In this document: one piece after another, positions 1-11,300 of the stretch
Layout of the letters: every line of letters begins with the position of its first letter
Numbering within the stretch: position 1 is the stretch's first letter
Origin: Chondrosia reniformis
Taxonomy: Eukaryota; Porifera; Demospongiae; Chondrillida; Chondrillidae
NCBI GenBank assembly: GCA_947172415.1
Contig: OX359193.1
Location: forward strand, 7,310,501 to 7,374,500
Reading direction: 5' to 3'
Length of the DNA stretch: 64,000 bases
Translations under genes and position numbers: made by a program
The notes under the pieces: model-generated
Database searches by the model: none
What the model saw: the letters and a program-made list of their open reading frames with translations, nothing else
What the model was told of the DNA's origin: nothing

Positions 1-101
1 AATAGTGATGATTAATTTTGACTTTTGTTGGGAGCACTTACCTCCAGTGATGCCCCTTTCTGCCACCTATGGCTAAAGAACTAGTGGTTTATTCTTGGTA
101 G

Positions 102-1030
102 GGTAACATTGTGGATTTCATGACGTTGACTGGATGGAATGGCTCTAGTGTGCTATACTTTGGTGACCACGTCTACAGTGACTTAGCAGTGAGTCATTAA
201 TACTTATATAGTGCTTTGTATTCTACCCAAAGACACTATACAACGGCAGCTCAGTCATGTGTACAGGACTCTAATATGTGTGTCACATAGGATCCTATTC
301 AGAGATTTGGATGGAGTACTGGTGCTATTGTACCCGAACTGGAGGTAAGATTTTCATGTCTCTTTATGACAATTTGTGATCTTAATGCATTAAACTCTTT
401 GCCAGAATGAGGTGGAGAAGGTTAGTTCTGACGAATACAAGTTGCTATTATCAGAGCTTCTTACCATTGAAAGTCTGTTGAGAGATTACCAAGTGAGCTA
501 ACTGTAAATCAGACATGGCAATCTCTTCAATTTGGCAAACCTTTCCTTGAAGGGATGCAGTGAACCTGAACATGTTGCACTCATGGAAGCTTGGAAGGAG
601 AGAAGGAAAATTGCAAGGTATACTTGTACTTCAAAGATGGCACTTCCCTAGTTTGTGATGATAGTTTTGCTTGCATATGTCACAGGGGAGGGAATACAAT
701 AGTGAGGGGGTACCTAGTTCAATGTGTTTGTTTGCTATTAAAAATTACCCAAAACAGTTTCAAGGGTGCCTCCTAGTGATTTTATGATGTGTTTGGCTAC
801 AAGGATCCCTTTGCTTACTTAGAAATGGAATGAAGTCTCAGGTCAACCCAAGATTTGGCGGGATTTTTAGGACCCAAAGGGGACCCACATACTTTACAAG
901 GAGACTGATCAGACTCGCCAATGTCTATACCTCTTCTGTTACCAATCTGTTAAGCTATCCCTTGGATTATGCTTTTTACTCTAGACGTTATGCACTGCCG
1001 CATGAACTGGCTGTTAATTTTGGCATCTGA
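102..1030 (+). CDS. NT5DC2/NT5DC3-like 5'-nucleotidase-domain protein, C-terminal part
   Basis: Five 3' exons of a gene that begins before the window: 102-188, 291-344, 406-492, 553-617 and 823-1030 (stop 1028-1030). The first exon reads [13 protein letters not shown], the late HAD motif typical of cytosolic IMP-GMP 5'-nucleotidase relatives. The next reads [14 protein letters not shown], as in the NT5DC2/3 family. The last exon carries [20 protein letters not shown] and [12 protein letters not shown], which match the conserved C-terminus of NT5DC2/NT5DC3. Splice phases join without a break (AG|A at the last junction). The family has the HAD phosphatase fold, but its substrate in animals is poorly known. 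NT5DC2 and NT5DC3 cannot be separated from this fragment, so no symbol is given. The N-terminal catalytic half lies outside the window. Confidence 0.87.
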
Positions 1031-1786
1031 CTTTGCCACCAATTCTTCAAAAATGTATATTCATGTTCTCAATCCTCGTTGCCTTTTTCTATTTAAACCA
1101 GACCATATGTATATCTCTCCTAATTCATTCCAGTAATGTTTATGCTATCTATTTACTGTTATATACTACTAATGAACGTAATACAATGCACATATTTTAA
1201 TTATTTATTTAATATTATAATAGATTTTTATATTACTCCATAATTGTAGTGTCTTAATTCAATAGTATATGTATTCCACTACTAATAGCCGTAATTTATA
1301 GAATCAATCTATAGGACTTTTATGAAAATTAATGAAATTATGAATGCTTAGCAGAAGCTGTTGATGTTTGACACAAAAGTGTGAAAAACGTTCTCGAGCA
1401 ATGTTTTTTAGTAGATAAATCAAGCAATGTTTTTAGTAGATAAATCAAGCAATGTTTTTAGTAGATAAATCAAGCCATGTTTTTTAGTAGATAAATCAAG
1501 CAATGTTTTTTAGTAGATAAATCAAGCAATGTTTTTTAGTAGAGAATATGATGTTAATATAAAGTCTGTGGATTCCATTGTACCCAGTATTGCATTTGGA
1601 TGGTGCATCTTTCGACTCTGAGCATCTAAGTCGCAGTTTGAATTTAAATCCTTTGGTCAAACGTTTTGACCCTATGGGTCTTCATCAGTGGCTGTTGGAT
1701 CAGGTCTTTGGCAGTCTTTTTATAGATACATTGTCCCACAGTTCATTATAATTATAGAAGAAATCTTATTTCATTACAACTACATA
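1031..1786. other. Convergent 3' spacer between the NT5DC-like gene and epsilon-tubulin
   Basis: AT-rich spacer between two genes whose 3' ends face each other. It holds the minisatellite at 1395-1545. It also holds a short stretch around 1662-1690 (acgttttgaccctatgggtc) that resembles the loop-proximal part of the foldback element at 39276-39475. No coding potential was recognised. Confidence 0.7.
1395..1545. repeat. Minisatellite, about 26-bp unit, about 6 copies
   Basis: Tandem copies of a unit containing gtagataaatcaagcaatg. Copies differ mainly in the length of the T run (5 or 6). It lies in the spacer downstream of the NT5DC-like gene. Confidence 0.9.
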
Positions 1787-4700
1787 TCACACAACAGTAG
1801 GCCTAGACACTTCAGAATGTGGCTTTCCCATTTTAGATTCAAGTTGATTGTATTCCTCTATAAGACTTGACATGGATTCCAAACTTTCTTGAAACAAATC
1901 CATTTCCATTCCCTCTACTCTGGTGTAATGATGCAAATGTGCCTGAAACATTATCATGGAAACCAGGAATGGTTTAACTTGTATAAATGGACTGCAGAAA
2001 ATCAAGTTTGTGAACAAACCTTTCTCTTATACAGCATACAAAATCTTTCTCGTAAATCTCGCAGTGAATATTGAAAACAAGTGTTATTAGCAAGTGTTAA
2101 TAGAGAATATGGCTACAATGAAAAGGAATTGAATGGTTAGATGGGAATGTTGTAAATGTTACTCTATCTCTCTAATGTGGTACAGTGGAAAAGGAGCTGA
2201 TTAGTCTACAGAGACATACCTGACCAACTGGTGGAACTGAACAGAGGCCTGTCTTCCATCCCTCTTCATTCCAATAAACAAAATTCAGTTTCTGTCTTAA
2301 TCTACAAAACATTAAAGTAATTCCATAGGACTGGTCTTTGTCGTACACAACATATTCTTCACTTGCCTGTCTATGTTTCTTCTGATATCTGACACATCAA
2401 CCTTTCCTCGCAACATAAGAGCACATGCCAAATAGATGCAGCTCTTTGGATCCGACTTTATCAACTGATAATCTCTGGAGAATCCATCAGTAAATATCTG
2501 ATCCAATCTGGACACGCACACATACACAACAACAAGGGCTCCTAATATCTAACTATACATTTCAGTAATAATTCATGCATTTAATAAACTTGATCTTATC
2601 AGTAGAATGGTGTACCTTATGGGAGGTAAGCTGATATCTTGCATGGCATAGAGTGGAGTGATGGAAGAAACTAGATAGTGTAGTTTTGGGAATGGAACCA
2701 GATTCATTGTAATCTCATTCAAATCAACATTGAGAGATCCCTCAAAACGCGAGGCACTGCAGCACAGAAAGGTGAAACAGCAGTACAATCTCACTATATC
2801 TCTCTATGCACAACTGTGACACCAGACACCTTGTTAGATTGAGCAGCAGATTGGCAGCGATGTTGTTCATGCTGTCAAATGGTCTAGCCCCGCCCAACAC
2901 TCCGCCCTTGCTGCTGGTGACCTCTGAACCCTTCTTTGATGTTCCCCTCTTGTCACTAGCCTTCATTACCTTATCACAGATGTCAATCAGAGCCTGTGTT
3001 CAGGGAAGTAGGACTACTTCACATGGAATAAAAACTAACAAATCTTCAACTGACCTGATTGTCTATGGGAAAGACACAGTCAGCCATCTCTGTCAGTCTC
3101 TGCATTGCTAGTACACTGAAATAGGAACATCTTCATTATGTGCACAATTGCAATGGCTAAGTAGAGAGATTGGTCACTCACACAGCCCAGCCGATTGGTC
3201 ACTCACACAGCCCAGCCGATTGGTCACTCACACAGCCCAGCCGATTGGTCACTCACACAGCCCAGCCGATTGGTCACTCACACAGCCCAGCCGATTGGTC
3301 ACTCACACAGCCCAGCCGATTGGTCACTCACACAGCCCAACTGATTGGTCACTCACACAGCCCAACTGATTGGTCACTCACACAGCCCAGCCGATTGGTC
3401 ACTCACACAGCCCAGCCGATTGGTCACTCACACAGCCCAGCCGATTGGTCACTCACACAGCCCAGCCGATTGGTCACTCACACAGCCCAGCCGATTGGTC
3501 ACTCACACAGCCCAGCCGATTGGTCACTCACACAGCCCAGCCGATTGGTATTGGAGGACATACAATGCATGTACACAATGCATGTTGTCATTACCTGTTA
3601 TATGGTGATGTGATGACATCATCATCTGCTGATGGGTAGACTGCAGTGACAAATCTAAGATAAACACACAAGACATCCCATAGTGCCATGATCCCAGTGC
3701 ATCCCATAGTGCCATGACCCCAGTGCATCCCATAGTGCCATGATCCCAGTGCATCCCATAGTGCCATGATCCCAGTGCATCCCATAGTGCCATGATCCCA
3801 GTACATCCCATAGTACAACCAGAAGGCCCAGGGATATACTGTATATATTTACACATGCCATCATCCACACACCTATAAACATCAGGATAGTTATCACTTA
3901 GCAGTTCCAGTACCTTGGTCCCAATTCCAGATCCAGTTCCTAAAATTGAATTCCATTTGGAAAAATATACATACAGTAAATGTTAAGCAACTGACAAAAT
4001 CCAAACTTTCAACTCTCTCAACTCCTCCCACCCACCCACTCACCTCCTCCCATAGAATGGAGCAAAAAGAAGGATTGCAAGCAATCACACTTCTCTGCAG
4101 CCTTCCTCACAATCTCACAAATATCCTCCTGATACCGGCTGCCGTACATCTTGTTACCCGTTGCCCTATATAGATGGCAGAAGGAGAACACTTCATAGGT
4201 AGCGTACTGCACCCTTGTCCCCTGATGACATCCTCCCTCTGACAGACCAGTTATTTCCTGATCCTGACACATCAGTTAGGAGCTGTTGGTGGTCAAACAC
4301 CTCTCCCATCCTCCCTCTAAGGAGCTCATTGACCACGCCCTCTTCCATATCAATTAACACTGCCTATGTACACATCAAGTGACATTGTGATTAGGCAATC
4401 TCAAGTGCTATTGCGCAACACCTCACCCTAGCCTTCAGTGCCTGTATCTTCCCCTTGCCATTTCCAATAGGTATATCACCATGACTACCAAATGAGGATG
4501 AAAGTGCGATAGCAATAGGTTTGCAAACCAAGATTGCCAAATACCGTTTGTCTACATTCCTGAAGAAACAGCTAATTGGCTCGTCATATATTCCTTTCTG
4601 CATTTACAGAGGAAGAAAGCAGCCATTTATGAATTTGTCATTGTGTCTTAGATTCAACAGAATACCTTATTATAATGTGCATGCTCCTGAAGAGCAAGGT

Positions 4701-4905
4701 CCCAAAACCGACATCCAATCTATCAAATTAAAGTGGGACATGATTTAGTAAGCGGACCACTAACCTGTATACCTCTCACTTCTCACCTGATTACCACACT
4801 GGCCCACTGTGAATAGACCAGAGAGGAACGCATAAAATGAACCTTGCAATTTAGTTAAATCTATAGTTAAATATACATACCTTGCACAACAATAGATTCT
4901 GTCAT
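1787..4905 (-). CDS. TUBE1: Epsilon-tubulin
   Basis: Sixteen exons on the minus strand: 4881-4905 (ATG 4903-4905), 4787-4806, 4666-4719, 4545-4597, 4427-4484, 4248-4363, 4044-4165, 3873-3939, 3595-3654, 3055-3115, 2830-2993, 2616-2756, 2367-2507, 2220-2301, 2020-2112 and 1787-1942. Together they encode 470 aa, close to the roughly 475 aa of vertebrate TUBE1. The start reads MTESIVVQVGQCGNQIG, the tubulin N-terminus. HSMGGGTGSG is the GTP-binding tubulin signature. NMNEITMNL-like, LVPFPKLHYLVSSITPLY and the C-terminal AHLHHYTRVEGME identify epsilon rather than alpha or beta tubulin. Epsilon-tubulin supports triplet microtubules of centrioles and basal bodies. Oddities: intron 13 (2302-2366) has a GC donor; the 60-nt segment 4485-4544 is an in-frame-sized intron with weak signals; two minisatellites lie in introns 8 and 9. 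Confidence 0.96.
3166..3549. repeat. Minisatellite, 25-bp unit, about 15 copies, in a TUBE1 intron
   Basis: Near-perfect array of a unit reading attggtcactcacacagccc followed by agccg. It lies in the intron between exons 3055-3115 and 3595-3654. Each unit contains ATTGG, the reverse complement of a CCAAT box. The unit length gives open frames on the plus strand with no biological meaning. Confidence 0.97.
3669..3815. repeat. Minisatellite, 26-bp unit, about 5 copies, in a TUBE1 intron
   Basis: Units of cccatagtgccatgatccca plus gtgcat, lying in the intron between exons 3595-3654 and 3873-3939. This neighbouring array is unrelated in sequence to the 25-bp array. Confidence 0.95.
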
Positions 4906-5304
4906 TTTGACCTAGCTGCAACAACTAGCCGCTGTCAATAGGGAAAGTCCCTTACTGCAAGCCAGACGGTTCGTATATCTATGCAATATTCCGTAAACTT
5001 CCTTTCCACTTGCAACGCTTTCTTTAGATCACGCTTCTCATCCCAAATTGTGGAACGTTTCTTGCAAAGCACAGGAAGGAATCAAAGGAATCCATTTCAT
5101 GTTGTCAGATTTCATTGTTGACCAGAATATAAAGACAGTTTTATTTCTTTGTCCGAATTCTGGTGACATAAAATGTACAGAACCATTTTATCAAGATCAG
5201 TATCTCCAACAAAGCCCTTCTTTAGGGTCTCAAGGTAAGTCTTCTCTTTGGGAAGATTAATGACTGACTTCAAGTTTTTTTTATATGACATGAAAAGATG
5301 TAAC
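4906..5304. promoter_or_regulatory. Divergent intergenic region of TUBE1 and ACADVL
   Basis: About 400 bp separate the start codons of two head-to-head genes, so both promoters must lie here or within the first introns. No TATA box is evident close to either start. Open reading frames run through part of it, but none matches a known family. Confidence 0.55.
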
Positions 5305-8300
5305 ATGAAAGTTCTATTGCGCAATGATTATTGTTCTAGACTTATTCTTTTCACTAATAGATCCATTCTGGCAAAAGACATTTATGTCTCATCTGTTGTC
5401 AGCACCGTGCATGCATATAGCTCAGAGACAAAGGTAACATACAGTATGCTGGTTACCATGGCAATATGCTCAGTAGATATATATACTGGATGCCATGGTA
5501 ACTTGTTGGTAGATGGCAATATGCTGGTTACCATGGTGATGTAGTTAGTAGATGTGGTAAATGTTTGTAGGTGAACAACTCGTTTGTGATGGCAATGTTT
5601 AAAGGTGAAATGCGACATGAAGAAGTGTTTCCCTACCCAGATGGTAGGTGAAAGGAGTATGGTATTACCATTTTCAGTCTTAAATTTAAATATTTATTGT
5701 TACTCAGTGTTAACACCAGATCAAAAGGAAGCAGTGAGCCTGTATATAGATCCAGTAAACAAGTTCTTCCAGGTAACAAGAGAACAGATTGTCTTACAGA
5801 AATTGTACCCACATCACTTTATTGATACATGAACAACAGGAGGTTAACAATGCAGCAAAGAATGACGAGGCTGAGACCATCCTACCCGAGGCATTGGCAG
5901 GTTTGAAGGAGATGGGTGCCTTTGGCCTGCAGGTATGTATGTGGGTTTGCTCGGCCAGAGCATAATGAATAGGAATATCCCCAAGGATGTGTTAAAATAC
6001 TCTTTCTCCCAACTCCTTAACACATTTGTAGATAGATAGTGAACCTGTATGGCATACCATAGATACTTGCTTAAACCTGTTGTTGAACCTGTTACTGAAA
6101 GTTTATACACTGATACATCCAGTCACCTCTCTAAGAAATCACATCCCACAGGTGGTTGCATTAGACAGGTACCACAGGTGGTTGCATTAGACAGGTACCA
6201 CAGGTGGTTGCATTAGACAGGTACCACAAGTGGTTGCATTAGACAGGTACCACAAGTGGTTGCATTAGACAGGTACCACAGGTGGTTGCATTAGACAGGT
6301 ACCACAGCAATAATATTTGACTAAGTTATTCTACCATGTGACAGGAATTATATTTTACTAGCTAACTATAAATAGTAGTTGCTCCTTGAAATGTTAGATA
6401 ATGCATACGTACATGAAAGAATGAAAAGAAGCCATAAAATGTTCAAATCCATACCGAGTTATAGGAGAATTGTGACAGAAAAGTTGAAGAATGTTGATAA
6501 TAGTAGTTGCACGCTCCTTCTTGAAAAGAACGCCTAATTATTCAGTAACCATGCCACGAGTTTAAAATACTATTTTGATTGTTTTTGAATGGCACACTTA
6601 AATTCCAGGCAACTTGATCACAGACCTGCTAGGTCAACACCATATAGCTCAGCTCTTAGAGCATGCACATCCAATGCTATGTATGCCAAAGTAACACGAC
6701 CTTTTGAATAGAATGACACACTCCAGTGCTGAATAAATTTGTTTGTATTTACTTAACAATGTCCTTTTGCTGTTTCAGGTACCTACTGAATTCAATGGCA
6801 TTGGACTCACCAACACACAGGTAATGCATGTTCAACACAATGCCATGTATAGCAGCTTCTACTTTCAAAGTCATTCATAGGCACAATATACCATGTAGGG
6901 CTTGTTTCAGTATTGTCTGGGTATATAACAATGGACTTGCAACATGTTTCAATAGAGTGCCAATTGACTTAGTACACAAATGAGTTGAAATAAATGTTTA
7001 CCCATTGAATGTCATTGTTGCCGTGAACAATGGACATTGTTGGGGTTGCACTTGTAGTAATACGTTTCTCTCTCTCATCTACATAGTATGCTCGCTTGGT
7101 TGAGATTGTCGGTAGCTATGATTTGGGAGTGGGAATAGGGCTCGGTGCTCATCAGGTATGTTTGTCTTCTTGTAGGCTGCTGTACTGGGGGAATTTGTGG
7201 GGGCTAGTGATCTGGGTGTGGCTGTTACCATGGCCGCACATCAGGTGACTGTCATGTGACTGGAGTATGGCATAAACCATTTACTTACCATGATGATGTT
7301 TACGTCCTGTAGTCAATAGGATTCAAAGGTATACTTCTCTATGGAAATGAAAGCCAGAAGGCAAAGTATCTTCCAAAAGTACGTTTTTTTAAATGTGGCC
7401 CATTGATATCCTATGATGACTGCTCTGATGTGGTGTGATGACCGCTCTGATGTGGTGTGAAGGCTGTGCTAGTGTATCACTCTTCAGTATGCCACTTCTC
7501 TGTATTTGACAATATTAGGTTGCAACTGGAGAGCACATAGCTTGTTTCTGTCTAACAGAGCCGTCAAGTGGATCGGACGCCAATGTGAGTTCCCTGTTAT
7601 GCACTGTGTGCACTCCTTACTTGGCATTTAACATGTCCATAGTCTATAAGAAGTCGCGCAGTACTATCAGATGATGGAAAGCATTACATTCTCAATGGCT
7701 CCAAGATATGGTAAGAATAGCGTGAGATAGTTGTCGTAGGGCAGGGATGTGGTTACAGCTTGTACGGAATGATTACCCTATCGCAGGATCAGCAATGGTG
7801 GCATTGCTGAAGTGTTCACTGTATTTGCTCAAACTCCTGTAAAGGATACAAAAACGGGAGAGGTCACAGATAAGGTGTCTGCTTTCATTGTTGAGCGAGC
7901 ATTTGGAGGCGTAACCAGTGGCCCACCTGAAAAGAAGATGGGAATTAAAGCCTCCAATACAGCTGAGGTGAGTGTGGAGGAGGTTATGGGAATGAACACA
8001 GTGAGGTAAACTACCTGTACAACGGACCTTTTATGGTTTAGGAATATGTACGAGTTCCTTGTATTATAGCAACATATGAGAAAGAAGAAACTACTTAAAT
8101 TACAAAGATTACAAAGCGCAAAGTTTCAAAGGAATGTTATCCTGTACCTGGAGCTTTGAAAAAATACTTTTTCATGACATAACACCCTTGTGTCCAAACA
8201 TCTGATTGTTATTCTAATTTCTCATTTTCCACTTTGGGTTCCAGGGCTTAATTGTTCTTCTCTGAGCTAGAGGCAAACAAAAGCGGATATGCTATGCCTA

Positions 8301-11300
8301 TTCTGTAGAAGAGCCTATAGGGGAACTAGATGTATTAAATAGCTATACACTGTTTGTCTGGAATGTATTGTAGCACTTTAAGGTTATTATTGAATGACTA
8401 TAATTTTAAATATTACTAGAATTTGTCAACCCCCCATGTCCATTCATTCACAGTATTTATGTTACTATGGCAACCTTTATACAGGTTTACTTTGATAATG
8501 TAAAGATACCCGTAGAAAACAGACTGGGAGGTAAGTTGTGTGCTACACTATCCAGTGGGCATGTTGCATAGCTGTCACGCCCATCTCCACTCCCCCTCAT
8601 ACACAGAGGAAGGAGAAGGTTTTAAGGTTGCCATGAACATTCTCAACAATGGCAGGTTTGGAATGGCGGCAGCACTCTCAGGAACCATGAAGGCACTGAT
8701 TGCTAAGGCAGTAAGTTTAATGACTGTTGTGTGTTACCTTGAAATGTTGTTCTATCTGACTCAAGGACCAACTTCTCTAAGTTTATAAAGATAAGTTTTA
8801 CGCAGTTAAAAGAAATCCTTATTCTATTAAAGATACATTTACTTGAGAATTAACCTCTTCTCTTATCAAAGTAAACTTTCCTAGTCATTAAATAGCAACT
8901 TGTTAAATCATAATTGGCTATTGTTTCAACATCTGGAAGTAATCATGGCTGCTATTGTCTCTTGAATGAACCTAATCAGAAGAAAGTCATTTTGGGCTTA
9001 TTAAGCAATACAATTTCTATGTACAACCATATTCAGAAATACCTTTTAATTGGATAACAGTGAATTATGAATATAATGCTCTCTCTAAATTTAATTATAT
9101 CAACATGTTTTCTGATGACAAGGAGTATTTTATCTGTGTGACAAGTTTGCAAATCTGTAACTCAAACTTCAAAGTAAATTACCCTTATCTTAATGTGTTT
9201 TAAGGTTTACATGAGCAGGTGGTACATTTGAAAGGGTTAATCTTTACAAAAGCTGGTTTGGCCCTCAGAGATTACTTCTCTTGTTTATTAAAAGCATTTT
9301 TCTGTGTCTCTCTCATGGCATCAATCACCATTTGGGGAAGGAGGTGGCAAAACATGAAACAATATAACTTCTTTTTGACCTCTTTAACAAGTCTGCCATA
9401 TATCACCATGGCAACCTCAAAGCAGTCATTTAATGTGATTATAAGTGGTTCCTTATCTGTAATGGTTCAAATGCAGTATACATATCAGATTTTATGTCAA
9501 ACTTTTCATGTCAGGAAAAAATACGGTCAACTTAACCAAAATCATGGTATCAAATGACAACTGATATTAACACAAATTGTTTCTTATGTGACTAGTATAG
9601 ATTCCTTGGTTATTTTATCACTGTTTACTTTCAAACGGCAAATTAGTGAAACCTTGTTTCTCTTTGCCAGCCCTTCCCCTAATTGGGCTCCAATGTTGTA
9701 TCTGTCCTGTAGATTATCACATGCAAATCACATGATTATCACAACACTTTAGGTTGAACATGTGACTGCAAGAGTTCAATTCGGAGATAAACTTCAGAAT
9801 TATGGAGTCATTCAAGAGAAACTCGCGAGAATGGCAATGCTACAATATGTAACGGAGGCAAGCAGCGCACATGCCAAATCTCCCTTAGTTGTCCATCATC
9901 CCTGAACTGCTCCTCCTTTGACAGTCCATGGCTTACATGATCAGTGGAAACATGGATAGAGGTTCTGTAGAGTTTCAGCTTGAGGCAGCCATCAGTAAAG
10001 TGCTTGCCTCCGAGGCAGCCTGGAATGTGGCTGATGAATGTATACAGGTTGTAGTTTTGTATAGATCTGTATAATTCTCTTGTGTTACTTCATATTGCTT
10101 ACTCTATTTCCATAGTTACACGGAGGCATGGGTTTTATGAAAGTGAGATGAGCTGTATGACTGCAGTGGAGTTGTGAGATGTGGTTTCTGTTCCTGTAGG
10201 ACTGTGGACTGGAAAGGGTTCTCAGAGATTTGAGAATATTCCGCATATTTGAGGGAAGCAATGAGATCTTGAGACTGTTTGTGGCTCTGACTGGCCTTCA
10301 GGTGGGTACAGTGCCTCCCAAACAGCTTGACAGTTTTTCTCTACTATCATAGCTTCACTTAGACCAAGTGTGCAAATTTTTATGACGGCAATGTCTCAGT
10401 AGCTGTCACCGTATCATATCTCCACGGCATCCTGTCATATGTGATAATGTCTCTATGCGGCTTCATTCAGTGTCACATACCCATACAGTGTACAATAGAA
10501 AAGATTAGAGAATAAACTACTCTCTGATCCGATGTACATCTATGTATGTAACCATGTAGATATAAATAAAACAATTATTAAGAAGATAGTTACATTGGCA
10601 CATTTCCTTTACTGGTCTAGCATGCAGGCAAGCACTTGAGAGAACTTCAAAAGACACTGAAGAATCCTGTCAGTAACATGGGATTGATAATCACTGAAGG
10701 CATCAAACGAACTCAACGGTTAGAACTGATAAGAGAATTGACTAAATATAACCACAACTGTTTACAGATTTAGGATTTGTTTGTTCTCAGTTCCGTTGGA
10801 CTGCCAACTGTGCCATCCCTTACTGGAGCTGTGCATAATAACCTCACGAAGGAGGGGGACCTCCTGAGAGAAGCTGTGACCTTATATGGGGCCGGTGTGG
10901 AAGCAGTACTTGCTAAACACGGAAAAGAGATAATACGTAGGTCTTGCTCACAGCACACCCTCTGATCTCATTTTGTTTCTTGCTGTGTTGACCTTGTATT
11001 GTATGACCCCAGGGTACTAATTGGTAACAGAATAGTTTTATCTTTTGAGGTGGAGCATGTGCTAGTTACCCTGTATGGCCCCCGCATGTATAGAGCTAAT
11101 CATAATAGAAGGCTTTGATGAAGATTGAGTGCCAAGGAAGACATTAATGTGCATTAGCTGCTTTCCTAATGAAGGACCCACTCATTCTGAAGATGACTGC
11201 TAACAGCTGTCATGCTCACAATGAATGTAGTTATCTGACAACTGTCATGCTCACAATGAATGTAGTTATCTGACAACTGTCATGCTCACAATGAATGTAG

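Noticed and set aside
3148-3897. Long repetitive ORFs on both strands (SHSPADW and GIMALWDA repeats)
   Set aside because: They are translations of intronic minisatellites with units of 25 and 26 bp inside TUBE1 and overlap its true exons only at the edges.
6625-6670. tRNA-like box A (tagctcagctcttagagc)
   Set aside because: No box B (GGTTCGANTCC) at the right distance and no cloverleaf could be drawn.
7245-7312. Duplicated ACADVL exon as a 23-residue insertion in one protein
   Set aside because: It would need splicing of a 20-nt intron (7156-7175). Mutually exclusive use explains the structure better.
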